From Paenibacillus sp. FSL R5-0912 (lineage in GTDB: Bacteria > Bacillota > Bacilli > Paenibacillales > Paenibacillaceae), in assembly GCF_000758605.1 (NCBI RefSeq), contig NZ_CP009282.1:3410001-3474000 (forward strand): a stretch of 64,000 nt of DNA, written 5' to 3'. The notes beneath the pieces are model-generated. The model was not told where the DNA came from. It saw nothing but the letters and a program-made list of their open reading frames with translations, and ran no database searches. Of this stretch, positions 52,582 to 62,141 are shown piece by piece; position 1 is the stretch's first letter; every line of letters begins with the position of its first letter. A program made the position numbers and the translations under genes.

Positions 52582-53688
52582 ATGAATGAGAATACGAAGC
52601 TGCTGTTGTTTACCGGCTCTTATGCAACGGTTGAGGAGAGCGGGGTTCAGGTGTTTGCTTTTGACGGTGAAGCCGGAGGTACACTTGAGCGGCTGGATAC
52701 AGCTGATGGCATAACGAACCCGACGTTCGTAAATGTGGACCCTTCCGGGCTGAAGCTGTATGCGATTGGCGAGAAGCCAAGTGGGGAGGGCGGCAAAGAG
52801 GGAGAGATTGTAACCTTCGCGATTGAGCCTAAGACCGGTAAGCTGAGTGAATTGAAGCGGACTCCGACGATGCCTGCCGCAGGCACAGGTCAAACCACGA
52901 CCTGTAATATCAATAGAGATGCTGAAAGCGAACATATTGTAGTATGCAGCTATCACGGGGGAACGGTAGGACTGCTCACCCTGGATGCAGACGGAATACC
53001 CGAAGCCCTGACGGATATTGCAGTACATACCGGTCATAGTGATCTTCCTGGCCACGACCGGCCGCATCCGCATTCGGCTATCTTCAGTCCGGATGAGCGT
53101 TTCCTGTTTGTGTCTGATCTCGGGCTGGATCTGATCCGGACCTACCGGATTAACAGAGAAGCGAATAAGCTTGAAGCGCTTGGAGATACTGCACTGCATG
53201 AAGGAGCGGGACCACGCCATTTCGTGTTCCATCCGGATGGCAAATCCGCTTATGTGATCAATGAGCTGGATTCCACCGTAACTTCTTTCCTATATGATGC
53301 TGCTGCAGGGACTCTGCAGACGGCATTTACGGTATCGACACTTCCTGAAGGTTACCCGTCAGACAATAACAGCTGTGCTGAAATTGCATTTTCCAAGGAT
53401 GGGAGATATCTGTACGGTTCAAACCGCGGCCACGACAGTATCGTTGTCTACAGTGTAAATCCGGCATCGGCTGAGCTTACATTGATGGAGCATGTATCCA
53501 CAAGAGGGGGGCATCCGCGCCACTTCTCGGTAACGCCGGACGGAGGCTATCTGATTGTTGCCAACCGGGACGGCAATAATCTGGTGGTCTTCTCACTGGA
53601 TGCTAATGGTGGACGATTAACCTTCACAGGAAATACGGCGGAATTGTCCAAGCCAGTCTGTGTCATGCCTGCCGTATTTGCCGGATAG
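52582..53688 (+). CDS. pgl: 6-phosphogluconolactonase, seven-bladed propeller family
   Basis: A 368-residue lactonase (YkgB-like) that opens 6-phosphoglucono-lactone in the oxidative pentose phosphate pathway. The propeller pattern is clear: LLLFTGSYATVEESGVQVFA at the N-terminus, DGITNPTFVNVDPSGLKLYA, GHDRPHPHSAIFSPDERFLF, GPRHFVFHPDGKSAYVINEL and GGHPRHFSVTPDGGYLIVAN. It starts at ATG 52582 behind GGAGGAGG. It is closed by a terminator and stands alone. Substrate preference inside the family varies, so the exact lactone is inferred. Confidence 0.88.
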   Translation: MNENTKLLLFTGSYATVEESGVQVFAFDGEAGGTLERLDTADGITNPTFVNVDPSGLKLYAIGEKPSGEGGKEGEIVTFAIEPKTGKLSELKRTPTMPAAGTGQTTTCNINRDAESEHIVVCSYHGGTVGLLTLDADGIPEALTDIAVHTGHSDLPGHDRPHPHSAIFSPDERFLFVSDLGLDLIRTYRINREANKLEALGDTALHEGAGPRHFVFHPDGKSAYVINELDSTVTSFLYDAAAGTLQTAFTVSTLPEGYPSDNNSCAEIAFSKDGRYLYGSNRGHDSIVVYSVNPASAELTLMEHVSTRGGHPRHFSVTPDGGYLIVANRDGNNLVVFSLDANGGRLTFTGNTAELSKPVCVMPAVFAG

Positions 53689-53748
53689 TTATTTCGGACC
53701 GGTTAGTAGCTGCTACGTGTAATGCTTGTCCTGCCAGGCAACTATGGC

Positions 53749-53787
53749 AAAAGGAACACCGGAATGGCTTGCTCCGGTGTTCCTTTT
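53749..53787. terminator. Bidirectional terminator between lactonase and Hfq-like genes
   Basis: AAAAGGAACACCGGA pairs with TCCGGTGTTCCTTTT around nine bases. Confidence 0.9.
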
Positions 53788-53845
53788 GAATTCAGGACGG
53801 TTAATTTGTAGGTGTTAGGCCCAGAGATGCGCCGGGCGGGACTGC

Positions 53846-54067
53846 TTATTTGAGTGAGACGGGCTTCAACGGCACTACCGTGGAGACTGCCGATTTGAAG
53901 AGTACGTTCTGTCTGCCGTCACCTTGACCCTGCAAGGTGATAGTATAAGCGTCATAAGAGGTTACGAGTCCCTGCATTTTGACTCCGTTAGTTGTAAAAA
54001 TGGTCACGGGCACTTTTGTTGAGATACACTGGTTCAACAAACGTTCCTGCAATTTTAGACTTTCCAC
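53846..54067 (-). CDS. Hfq-like RNA chaperone (diverged)
   Basis: A 73-residue Sm-fold protein from GTG 54067. LQERLLNQCISTKVPVTIFT matches Sm1 of Hfq (Gln in the proximal face), NGVKMQGLVTSYDAYTITLQ gives the loop and beta-strands, and NVLFKSAVSTVVPLKPVSLK replaces the usual Sm2 end. The YKH triplet found in Hfq, whose Lys-His line the uridine-binding proximal pore, reads FKS here. So Hfq-fold assignment is firm, but the RNA-binding face is altered, and this is probably a second, diverged copy besides a standard hfq elsewhere. No neighbour of known RNA function. Confidence 0.75.
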   Translation of the reverse strand: MESLKLQERLLNQCISTKVPVTIFTTNGVKMQGLVTSYDAYTITLQGQGDGRQNVLFKSAVSTVVPLKPVSLK

Positions 54068-54177
54068 TTTGGCAGCACTCCATTTTTATATGAATTAACT
54101 TCTTAGGCAATTATAACACGGGAGAGATGCTCCCAGGAAATCTGTCATCGGGCGCGGAAATAGACAAGGGGGTAGTT

Positions 54178-54858
54178 ATGCTTTATTATCATTACTGGTC
54201 CGGCGGATTTCGCCGTTTTATATGGTTTTTGCTGGGATTTATCCTGATCGCTGTATTAGTTAAACAGGGCGGAGCTGCAGGCTTTGACCGTGCCGTTATA
54301 CATATCGTGCAATCTATGGAATCGCCGCCGCTCACTGCGCTGGCCAAAAGCCTATCGCTCGTCGGCTCTTCGAGACTGGCTATCGGGATTTCGCTGCTGA
54401 CTATGACTATATTATTCTTCGCCTTGAAGCACCGGATGGAACTGGCTTTGTTTCTGTGGGTAGGCTTAGGCTCCCAATTGCTGAATACACTGCTGAAGCT
54501 GTGGTTTCACCGCGAACGTCCCACTGTACACAGACTCATTGAACAGGCCGGGTATAGCTTTCCAAGCGGACATTCTATGGCTGCCTTCTCATTATACGGG
54601 GTGATTGCCTATCTTCTCTGGAGGCATATGCACAACAGACGCGAGCGGTTCATCCTGATTCTGTTCACCGTACTGATGACCGGCGGGATCGGCTGGAGCC
54701 GGATTTATCTGGGAGTGCATTATCCCAGTGATGTGATCGGCGGATACGCAGCCAGCGGCGCATGGCTGATGCTGTCTGCCGCCTGCTTCGAGGCTTACCG
54801 GAACTTCAGGGAACGCCAGGGGTCAGGACCGCACGGCAAAAAGGATGCCCGCAAGTAA
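54178..54858 (+). CDS. PAP2-superfamily membrane phosphatase
   Basis: A 226-residue protein with six helices; ATG 54178 behind GGGGG is preferred over an upstream GTG-like extension. The three catalytic motifs are KLWFHRERP, SYSFPSGHSMAAF and SRIYLGVHYPSDVIGG, giving the Lys/Arg, His and Arg/His/Asp residues. Family members hydrolyse undecaprenyl diphosphate or phosphatidate. It lies alone, tail to tail with the 54891 gene. Confidence 0.9.
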   Translation: MLYYHYWSGGFRRFIWFLLGFILIAVLVKQGGAAGFDRAVIHIVQSMESPPLTALAKSLSLVGSSRLAIGISLLTMTILFFALKHRMELALFLWVGLGSQLLNTLLKLWFHRERPTVHRLIEQAGYSFPSGHSMAAFSLYGVIAYLLWRHMHNRRERFILILFTVLMTGGIGWSRIYLGVHYPSDVIGGYAASGAWLMLSAACFEAYRNFRERQGSGPHGKKDARK

Positions 54859-54890
54859 TCTGCTGGGCATCCGCATTATTGACTGTAGCT

Positions 54891-55391
54891 TTAGCGCGTC
54901 TTCGGCGCAGCAGGCTGCTGTGAAGGCTTGGCCTGGTGAAACTGGGCCGCACGGCTAAGGCTCAGCTTGATCATTACGGGCAGCCCGGTCTTCAGCTTGT
55001 CGGCATCCTCTTTCGTAATCCGGCCGTCCTTGACGGACTCGTCCACCTTGAGGCTGGCGGCTTCACTCAGCTTCTGGATGTACTGATCTTCGCTCCAGCC
55101 CTTTTTCTCCTGGGCGAGGGCGGAGAGTGTCTTGCCTGCCTTGAGGCTGTCTATCAGCTCTGAACGGTCCATCTCAAGCAGCTTAGCCGTTTCATTGATG
55201 ATGAAATGGCCTCCGGCCCGAAAGTTCTTAATCCCGCCGTGAGGATGCCCATGCTCCTTGCCGGCGTGTATGGAATCCGGTGAGGAAGTAGGCGTTACGG
55301 CAGATGGATTCTCTGCAAAAGCGGCAGCCGGTGCCATAGTGAGCATTACGGCTGCAGTGAATGCAGTGATTCTTTGGATAGGGTTGTTCAT
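54891..55391 (-). CDS. Secreted small protein of unknown function
   Basis: A 166-residue protein with a signal peptide (TAFTAAVMLTMAPAAAFAEN, cleavage after AFA). A His-rich stretch (HAGKEHGHPHGG) is followed by helical segments (AKLLEMDRSELIDSLKAGKT, LKVDESVKDGRITKEDADKL) in a DUF2680-like pattern. It could bind metal through the histidines. No family was recognised with confidence. An A/T-rich promoter region with CAATTATTAG lies upstream. Confidence 0.7.
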   Translation of the reverse strand: MNNPIQRITAFTAAVMLTMAPAAAFAENPSAVTPTSSPDSIHAGKEHGHPHGGIKNFRAGGHFIINETAKLLEMDRSELIDSLKAGKTLSALAQEKKGWSEDQYIQKLSEAASLKVDESVKDGRITKEDADKLKTGLPVMIKLSLSRAAQFHQAKPSQQPAAPKTR

Positions 55392-55619
55392 GATTCACCT
55401 CTTCTGAGTTGTGAGTTGGCTGACATGTACCCATTATTCCCTGAAAGCTGAAAGAATCCTTAAACCTGGCTTAAGCCATACTAAAATTCGCCAGCGTGCT
55501 TCATGGGTAATAATGTGTGTGCAATTATTAGAGATTTATCGAATACCTTCAGGATATACATAAATTTTTAATCACAGCATCTATATTGAAATAGATTAAG
55601 CTCTTTAGGAGGGATGGAT

Positions 55620-56675
55620 TTGGCTTTTGGTGCCCGCATACTCAAAACAGGAATGGCAGTCACGCTCGCACTTTATCTGTCCGTTCTACTTAATTTCGCC
55701 TCCCCTGTCGGTGCGGCTATAGCGGCTATTTTTGCAATGCAGCCATCCATATACAGATCATGGAGGTATTTCCTCGATCAGATTCAGACCAGCACCATGG
55801 GAGCTGTGATAGCACTGCTGGGCGGAATGCTGCTGTCCAATGAACCGATTGCGGTCGGGCTGGTATGTATTCTGGTGATTATGATCAGCATGAAAATGAA
55901 CCGCGCCGATACGATCGGCCTGACGCTTGTTACCGTAATCTCCGTAATGGAGGCTTCCGGGCAGTGGCAATTTGCGCTCACCCGTTTTCTGCTGACGCTG
56001 ACCGGTATTCTGTCGGCATTCATTATTAATATCGCTGTCTTTCCGCCGAAGCCGCGCAAGCAGTACATTCAGCAGATTGAGAATGTATTCACCAGCCTAT
56101 CACTGCTGTTAAGGACTGCGGTATCGCATGAAATGAAGGAAAGTGTATTTCGGGATGAGAAGAACGCTCTAGAGGGTTCCATTAAGGCGCTGGCTGACAA
56201 GTATGCATTGTTCGAAGAGGAGCAGAAGCAGCTAAGAAGGGCGAAATACAGCCAGACAAGGCAGATGGTGGTGTATAAGAATCTGCTAAATTCTCTGCAG
56301 AAGGGGTTTCAGGTGCTGGAGGCTATAGACCGGCATTACTTCCAGGCCGAGCGAACAGAACGTACCGATAAGCTGTTTGACCGGCATCTGGAGCAGCTGA
56401 TCAAATATCATGAGTACATCCTGCTGAAATTCGAGAATAAGCTGAAGCCGGGTGCGCATGATTCTGAACTTCTGGCAGAAGACAACGACCGTTTTCTGGA
56501 GGCGGCTATCCACGGATATGATTCTGAGAAATCGGGGCAGCTGCGGTTGTCCGTGGTGGCAGCGGCAATATATGATTACGGCTATCAGCTGGATCGTCTG
56601 GATAGGGTGGCTGATCAGATTAACCGGATGAACACGGACGAGAAGGACTCTGCCGATATGACGGGGGAAATATAA
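55620..56675 (+). CDS. Aromatic acid exporter family protein (FUSC/DUF939)
   Basis: A 351-residue membrane protein. TTG 55620 is preferred over ATG 55614, because AGGAGGG ends at 55613 and would be too close to ATG. The first ~150 residues have five helices with KTGMAVTLALYLSVLLNF, ASPVGAAIAAIFAMQPSIYR and TIGLTLVTVISVME. The second half is a long soluble coiled-coil domain (YALFEEEQKQLRRAKYSQTR). It belongs to the YgaE/YqjA-type family with a proposed role in exporting aromatic acids; evidence for substrate is weak. An inverted-repeat follows the stop. Confidence 0.85.
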   Translation: MAFGARILKTGMAVTLALYLSVLLNFASPVGAAIAAIFAMQPSIYRSWRYFLDQIQTSTMGAVIALLGGMLLSNEPIAVGLVCILVIMISMKMNRADTIGLTLVTVISVMEASGQWQFALTRFLLTLTGILSAFIINIAVFPPKPRKQYIQQIENVFTSLSLLLRTAVSHEMKESVFRDEKNALEGSIKALADKYALFEEEQKQLRRAKYSQTRQMVVYKNLLNSLQKGFQVLEAIDRHYFQAERTERTDKLFDRHLEQLIKYHEYILLKFENKLKPGAHDSELLAEDNDRFLEAAIHGYDSEKSGQLRLSVVAAAIYDYGYQLDRLDRVADQINRMNTDEKDSADMTGEI

Positions 56676-56685
56676 AGAACAAAAA

Positions 56686-56708
56686 ATCCGGTCCCAGAGG
56701 GACCGGAT
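56686..56708. terminator. Short hairpin after the exporter gene
   Basis: ATCCGGTCCC and GGGACCGGAT flank AGA. An A-run precedes it but no U-tract follows on the plus strand, so termination would be weak on plus. The remaining 210 bases to the HelD start are strongly A/T-rich, with no gene seen. Confidence 0.5.
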
Positions 56709-56916
56709 GAAGATATACATCATAAGGTTATGTATTGCGTGAAGCATATAAATTCTTAACTTATTGAATAAATTGTGCCGGAAACTTGTAAAAGCGCTAA
56801 AGAGTTGGTAATATAAAAAGATATCAAATAAAGTCTAACTAAAAAAACATAGTTATTCAATTTAATTATAACATGAAGAATTATGAATGTCAACCTTCTG
56901 AAGGGGATGAAATGAT

Positions 56917-59274
56917 TTGGATAAACATGATCACGAGTGGCAAGAGGAGCAGGAGCGGGTCACCGGAATTACCAGGCAGTTATCTACACACATCCGGCTG
57001 CTGTCGGAGGAGCTTGGACTCCACCGTACAGATGTCGTGGATATGCGTAAGGACTTCTGGGAAGAAGTTACCGTGAACTTCAGCAGCCCTGACGATCTGG
57101 GCGAGACCTCAACCAGCCTGCGGCAGCAGGCACAGATCCTGAACGAACGCGAACGCCATCATCTCCAATCCAGTAAAGCGCTCAAAAAATATAAAAAGCT
57201 GGTCGTATCCCCCTACTTTGGCCGGATTGATTTCTCGGAATCCACGGATACTGCGGCAGATAAAATCTATCTGGGCATCGGTTCACTGATGGAGGATAAC
57301 GGAACCTTCCTGATCTATGACTGGCGGGCCCCGATATCGAGCCTGTATTATGACGGTGCGCCGGGTCCGGCTGCCTATGACACACCGGGCGGATTAATTA
57401 CGGGGAACATGGAGCTCAAACGCCAGTTTGTAATCGATAATGGAGAGATCGAAGTGATGTTCGATACCGGCGTAACGATCGGCGATGAGCTGCTTCAGCA
57501 GGTGCTGAGCCACAGCGCCGATGACCGGATGAAGAGCATCGTAGCGACCATCCAGAAGGAGCAGAATGCGGTGATCCGCAACGACAGAAGCCGGATGCTG
57601 GTTGTGCAGGGTGCGGCCGGAAGCGGCAAGACCTCAGCGGCGCTGCAGCGGGTAGCCTACCTGCTCTACAAATACCGCGAGGTGCTGCAGGCAGACCAGA
57701 TGCTGCTCTTTTCACCGAACCCGCTGTTTAACAGCTATGTATCGACCGTCCTGCCTGAACTCGGTGAAGAGAATATGCAGCAGACCACCTTCCAGATGTA
57801 TCTGGAGCACCGGCTTGGACAGGAGTTTCAGCTGGAGGATGTGTTCAATCAGACGGAGAGCCTGCTGAATGCGCCGGATGGGCCGGAAGCCTCCATACGC
57901 AGAGCCGGGATTACCTATAAATCCTCCGTATCGTTCCTGGATGTCATCCGGCGGTATGTAAACCTGCTGGAGCACGAAGGCATGATGTTCAAGCCGTTGA
58001 TGTTCCAGGGGCGTGCGGTCGTCGGCAAGGAAGAGATGGAGCGCCAGTTCTATAGCTATGATCCGAATATCAAGCTGGCTAACCGGATCGAACTGATGAC
58101 GGGCTGGCTGCTCAAAAGAATAGCCGCGTTTAGCATTGAGGAACGCAGTGCATCATGGGTCGAGGACCAGATTGAGCTTATGGACAACAGCGACTATCAG
58201 CGTGCTTATAATATGATGCGCCGCAAGGGCGGAGGGCATAATGAGAGCTTTGATGATTTTGAAACGGAGAAAATCATGCTCGCCCGTTATATCGTCAGCC
58301 AGCGCCTCAAGCCGCTGCGCGGCTGGACCAAACGCGGACGGTTCGTTGATGTGAAGGGGCTGTACAGCCGGCTGTTTACCGACCGGGAGTTAATGAACAG
58401 CTTGAACAGCAGCCAGGTTCTGCCTGATGTATGGGATGATATCTGCAGCTTCACGCTGACTACCCTTGCCGGGAACGAACTGGCCTATGAAGACGCGACA
58501 CCATTTCTATATTTGAAGGAGCTCAGTCAGGGCTTCCGTACCAATACACTGATCCGTCATGTGATTGTCGATGAAGTGCAGGATTATTCGCCGTTCCAGC
58601 TGGAATTCATGCGCCGGCTCTTTCCGCGGGCCAAAATGACTGTCCTGGGCGATCTCAACCAGGCAATCTACGCGCAAGGTGAGGTGCTGGGGGATTTGGC
58701 CGGGCTGGTCAGCATCTATGGCGAAGTGAACACGGAAGTAATCTCATTGACCCGCAGCTACCGCTCCACCTATGAGATTGTCGAGTTTACACGGGCGATG
58801 ATTCCCGGAGGGGAGAAAATCGTACCGTTTAACCGGCGCGGCGAGGAGCCTTTGCTGACGGTCGTGGACAGTGAAGACGACCTGCTGGCCTCGGTGGAGC
58901 AGGATGTGCTGAATCTGCATGCACAGGGCTATCATTATGTAGCTGTTATCTGCAAAACAGCGGAAGAAAGTGCACGGGTGCATAATGAACTGCAGAGCAG
59001 GCTGCCGGTAAGGCTGGTTACCAAGGAAACGCCTAATTTCCAAAAGGGTACTCTGGTGCTGCCCGCCTATCTGGCAAAAGGCGTGGAGTTCGATGCGGTA
59101 ATTATCTACGATGGCTCGGCAGAGAAATATGGCCGTGAGCATGAACGCAAGCTTTTCTATACAGCCTGTACCCGGGCGATGCATCTGCTTCATATCTACA
59201 GCCTGGGGCAGCCTAATCCGTTCCTTCCGGCTGCGGTGCGTGAGACTGTATCGGTAGGAGCTTTACAGGACTGA
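56917..59274 (+). CDS. helD: RNA polymerase recycling ATPase HelD
   Basis: A 785-residue UvrD/PcrA-related protein from TTG 56917 behind AAGGGG. HelD removes stalled RNA polymerase from DNA. The N-terminal ~80 residues form an antiparallel coiled coil (EEQERVTGITRQLSTHIRLL, LRQQAQILNERERHHLQSS) that in known structures enters the secondary channel. Helicase motifs: QGAAGSGKTSAALQRVAYLL (Walker A), VIVDEVQDYSPFQ (Walker B), GDLNQAIYAQGE, SLTRSYRST and the terminal YTACTRAMHLLHIY. Length fits the Bacillus-type class (about 770-790). It stands alone, with a terminator behind. Confidence 0.93.
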   Translation: MDKHDHEWQEEQERVTGITRQLSTHIRLLSEELGLHRTDVVDMRKDFWEEVTVNFSSPDDLGETSTSLRQQAQILNERERHHLQSSKALKKYKKLVVSPYFGRIDFSESTDTAADKIYLGIGSLMEDNGTFLIYDWRAPISSLYYDGAPGPAAYDTPGGLITGNMELKRQFVIDNGEIEVMFDTGVTIGDELLQQVLSHSADDRMKSIVATIQKEQNAVIRNDRSRMLVVQGAAGSGKTSAALQRVAYLLYKYREVLQADQMLLFSPNPLFNSYVSTVLPELGEENMQQTTFQMYLEHRLGQEFQLEDVFNQTESLLNAPDGPEASIRRAGITYKSSVSFLDVIRRYVNLLEHEGMMFKPLMFQGRAVVGKEEMERQFYSYDPNIKLANRIELMTGWLLKRIAAFSIEERSASWVEDQIELMDNSDYQRAYNMMRRKGGGHNESFDDFETEKIMLARYIVSQRLKPLRGWTKRGRFVDVKGLYSRLFTDRELMNSLNSSQVLPDVWDDICSFTLTTLAGNELAYEDATPFLYLKELSQGFRTNTLIRHVIVDEVQDYSPFQLEFMRRLFPRAKMTVLGDLNQAIYAQGEVLGDLAGLVSIYGEVNTEVISLTRSYRSTYEIVEFTRAMIPGGEKIVPFNRRGEEPLLTVVDSEDDLLASVEQDVLNLHAQGYHYVAVICKTAEESARVHNELQSRLPVRLVTKETPNFQKGTLVLPAYLAKGVEFDAVIIYDGSAEKYGREHERKLFYTACTRAMHLLHIYSLGQPNPFLPAAVRETVSVGALQD

Positions 59275-59293
59275 GAGCAACCGATTGTCTGCA

Positions 59294-59331
59294 GAACCGT
59301 CTACGCGTGTATACGCCGGGCGGTTTTTTTG
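59294..59331 (+). terminator. Terminator of helD
   Basis: GAACCGTCTACGCG and CGCCGGGCGGTT can pair imperfectly around TGTATA and are followed by seven T. The 150 bases from here to the MFS gene show no other feature. Confidence 0.7.
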
Positions 59332-59480
59332 CCGTTGGCGAATATCAGACTCCAGTTTGTGAACGATGAGCGCCGCCCTGTACAGCAGCATTCGGTTCAG
59401 CGGAGTGGCACTTGGACCGCAGATGGTTCGCTGCTGCTGATGTCATGGGGGCATTGGAAGGTATTTGAACTGTAGCGGGG

Positions 59481-60692
59481 TTAGGTATGGCTGATTACTT
59501 CGTGTGCATGAGAGTGGCGTCCTCGGCTGCGCTGTGATGCATAGACGAAGAGGTAGATTACGAGCAGCAGGACAGGTGCGATTATGGAGTATCTGTACAT
59601 AACGGCATAACTTGTATATAAGGCAATTGCTCCAAGCAGCAAGGTGCCGATGGCGACTCCGAGATCAAGGGAGTTAAAGAACATGCCGTTAGCCAGTCCG
59701 CGCTGGCGCGGTTCTACGGATTGGATCATCCAGGTCTGGAGTGCAGGCTGCATCGACCCGAAGCCGAAGCCGTAACATAGGGCGGCTGGGAACAGTGCAG
59801 CTGTCGTTGATGCAAAAGAGAGCAGCAGCAAACCGCCGGCGATAAACAGGCTTCCCGGGATGAGCAGGGCTGCCGGGCCAAAGCGGTCATAAATCCTGCC
59901 GGACAGCGGACGGATAATCACAATCGAAACGGCATTGAACAGGAAGAAGTAGGCTACATGGGACAGGTTTTTCTCAGCTCCGAAGAGCGCCAGGAAGCCA
60001 ATCAGCCCGCCATAGGAGATGGATAACAGGAAGTTAAGCAGGCAGGGAAGAAACAGCCTGCGGTACGCCCCACCCCCGGAGGCTGAAGCGGGTACTCCTG
60101 CGGGCTCTTTGTGCTGCGGGGGCAAGGTTTTGGCCAGGCGGTAGCCCAGCGGGAAGATGATGGCCAGCGCAGCTCCCGCGCCGAGGAGCAGGGAGCCAAA
60201 GCCGGGTCCCTGCAGCAGGCTGAGCCCGATCAGCGGACCGGCGGACATCGCCAGACTGGTGGACAACCCGAAATAACCCATGCCTTCACCCATCCGGCGG
60301 ACAGGGATCACATCCGAGGCCATAGTCGGAAAGGCAGTACTGGCCATTCCGAAGCCAACGCCGAATAACATCCGGAGCAGCAGCAGGGCGGCGATACTGC
60401 CTGCGAAGTAGTAGCCGGCCACGGCCGCGAGTGAAACGGACAGTCCGAGGAAGATCAGCAGATTACGGCCGCCCTTCTCCATGGCTTTGGCCGAGAATAG
60501 ACGGGAAGCGATAGCGCTGAGTGCAAATAGGCTGGTTACGAGGCTGACCTGCACGGAAGTTGCATGCAGTGTACCTTCCGCATACGCCGGAAGGGTGGAT
60601 AAGGTCATCTGCAGGCCCGTGAACAGCAGCAGATTGCATAGGGTGAGAGTAATGAAGGACTTGGTCCAAAGACGTTCTGTTGAATTGCTCAA
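59481..60692 (-). CDS. MFS transporter
   Basis: A 403-residue major-facilitator protein with twelve helices, from TTG 60692 nine bases behind AGGAG. Motif-A-like text occurs in helices 2-3 (SRLFSAKAMEKGGRNLLIF), with a corresponding half in the C-terminal bundle (IRPLSGRIYDRFGPAALLIP). The pattern is that of drug or metabolite exporters. It lies 12 bases after the MarR gene, in one operon, so a MarR-controlled efflux function is likely. Confidence 0.9.
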   Translation of the reverse strand: MSNSTERLWTKSFITLTLCNLLLFTGLQMTLSTLPAYAEGTLHATSVQVSLVTSLFALSAIASRLFSAKAMEKGGRNLLIFLGLSVSLAAVAGYYFAGSIAALLLLRMLFGVGFGMASTAFPTMASDVIPVRRMGEGMGYFGLSTSLAMSAGPLIGLSLLQGPGFGSLLLGAGAALAIIFPLGYRLAKTLPPQHKEPAGVPASASGGGAYRRLFLPCLLNFLLSISYGGLIGFLALFGAEKNLSHVAYFFLFNAVSIVIIRPLSGRIYDRFGPAALLIPGSLFIAGGLLLLSFASTTAALFPAALCYGFGFGSMQPALQTWMIQSVEPRQRGLANGMFFNSLDLGVAIGTLLLGAIALYTSYAVMYRYSIIAPVLLLVIYLFVYASQRSRGRHSHAHEVISHT

Positions 60693-60704
60693 AGGTGTAT
60701 GCTC

Positions 60705-61142
60705 CTATTCTTGATGGTTGGTGTTGTGGTAGATCAGCTCCAGCATGCTGCGGAGCTCTTCAAGCTGATGCGGATTCAGTCCGGCCACGGCAGTATTAAT
60801 GGTCTGCTGCTCGAGTTCGAGCGTATTTCCGATAAGCGACTGCCCTTCTTCTGTGGCGTAGAGCTGAAAAGCCCTGCGGTCACCGGGATTCATTGACTTG
60901 CTGATGAACCCTTTCTTGAGCAGGAGCTCAACGATCCGTGCAGTGGTCGGCTGGTCCTTGGCGGCAGCAGCGGCAACCTCCTTCTGGCTGATTCCGCTGC
61001 GGTCACAGATCATGAGCAGGACCGACCATTGCTCGGGAGTAATATCATAAGGCTTCAGAGCCCTGGCAAATCCGGTGGTAATCCTGCGGTGGGTGGAGCC
61101 CAGCAGGAAACCGAGAAATTGCTGCGGAGAAGAATGCGGCAT
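60705..61142 (-). CDS. MarR family transcriptional regulator
   Basis: A 145-residue regulator from ATG 61142 behind CGAAGGAGC. The winged helix is complete (ITPEQWSVLLMICDRSGISQ, VAAAAAKDQPTTARIVELLL, SKSMNPGDRRAFQLYATEEG with the usual Asp-Arg of the wing). It heads a two-gene operon with the MFS exporter. A 12-base palindrome overlaps the -10 box, consistent with autorepression that is relieved by a ligand. Confidence 0.93.
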   Translation of the reverse strand: MPHSSPQQFLGFLLGSTHRRITTGFARALKPYDITPEQWSVLLMICDRSGISQKEVAAAAAKDQPTTARIVELLLKKGFISKSMNPGDRRAFQLYATEEGQSLIGNTLELEQQTINTAVAGLNPHQLEELRSMLELIYHNTNHQE

Positions 61143-61164
61143 AAATTTGCTCCTTCGAATATAG

Positions 61165-61204
61165 TTGTCATGACAATTATAATTACAACAATCAAATTGG
61201 TCAA
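61165..61204 (-). promoter_or_regulatory. MarR-MFS promoter with palindromic operator
   Basis: Minus strand TTGACC (plus 61199-61204) and TATAAT (61176-61181) are 17 bases apart. The palindrome TTGTCATGACAA (61165-61176) touches the -10 box, the usual place for a MarR operator. Confidence 0.8.
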
Positions 61205-61225
61205 GGCATTTGCGGGACAGCAAAC

Positions 61226-61262
61226 AACAAAAAGCCCCGCTCCGCGTTCGCGGAAAGGGGCT
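61226..61262 (-). terminator. Terminator of the transaldolase-family gene
   Basis: Minus strand AGCCCC-TTT-CCGCG pairs with CGCGG-AGC-GGGGCT and is followed by TTTTTGTTG. Confidence 0.8.
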
Positions 61263-61285
61263 CGAACTAAAAAACCGTTATGAGT

Positions 61286-61933
61286 TTAAACTTGCGGCAC
61301 TTTCTCCCAATCCTTCAGGAAACGCTCAATTCCGTTGTCTGTCAGCGGGTGCTTCCAGAGGGAAGGTAAGAGTGAACCCGGGATGGTCGCAATATGAGCG
61401 CCGGCAATAGCTGCTTGCTCTACATGGGCGATATTGCGGATGCTGGCTGCAATAATTTCGGATTTCAGGCCATAGTTGGTAAGAATGGTCTTCAGATCCT
61501 TGATCAGCTTCATGCCGTCAACGCCGATATCGTCCAGACGTCCGACGAACGGGCTGATATAAGTAGCACCTGCTTTGGCTGCCATGAGGCCCTGAGCAGC
61601 GGAGAATACGAGCGTAACGTTAGTTTTGATGCCTTTCTTAGTCAGTTCATAACAAGCTTCAAGACCATCTTCAGTCATTGGCAGCTTGATTACGACATTC
61701 GGAGCCCATTCAGCGATTTCGTAAGCTTCCTTAAGCATCTCTTCCGCTGTGAGACCGATAACTTCAGCACTGACCGGACCGGGAACAATCGCCACGATCT
61801 CCTTGATTACATCTTTAAACAATCTGCCTTCCTTGGCGATCAGCGACGGGTTCGTCGTTACGCCATCCACTAATCCGAGGCGGGTAATACGTTTGATTTC
61901 CTCAATATTTCCGGTATCCAAGAAAAATTTCAT
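61286..61933 (-). CDS. fsa: Transaldolase / fructose-6-phosphate aldolase family (TalC/FSA type)
   Basis: A 215-residue single-domain aldolase. The Schiff-base Lys lies in [62 protein letters not shown] and [14 protein letters not shown] are all hallmarks. The FSAAQ stretch and RLDDIG are those of the B. subtilis YwjH-like branch, which has transaldolase activity; E. coli FSA differs in this region, so transaldolase is the better bet. It would exchange three-carbon units between sugar phosphates in the pentose phosphate pathway. It appears monocistronic. Confidence 0.92.
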   Translation of the reverse strand: MKFFLDTGNIEEIKRITRLGLVDGVTTNPSLIAKEGRLFKDVIKEIVAIVPGPVSAEVIGLTAEEMLKEAYEIAEWAPNVVIKLPMTEDGLEACYELTKKGIKTNVTLVFSAAQGLMAAKAGATYISPFVGRLDDIGVDGMKLIKDLKTILTNYGLKSEIIAASIRNIAHVEQAAIAGAHIATIPGSLLPSLWKHPLTDNGIERFLKDWEKVPQV

Positions 61934-62141
61934 TTCCAGGTATCCTCCCTTGATTTCGTATGGATTGACAAATCAGTTTGCTCCACTTCATTATGAGACA
62001 TGCCACGGGAAGTTTCAACTGTTAATTTGAATATCTCAAAATAACTTTATAGATGAAACGCTTAAATAAACATTTCTTGCGTCTGGGCCATTCACGGCAG
62101 ACTTCTCTACATGATAATATAGAAACGGTATTGTCCATTTC

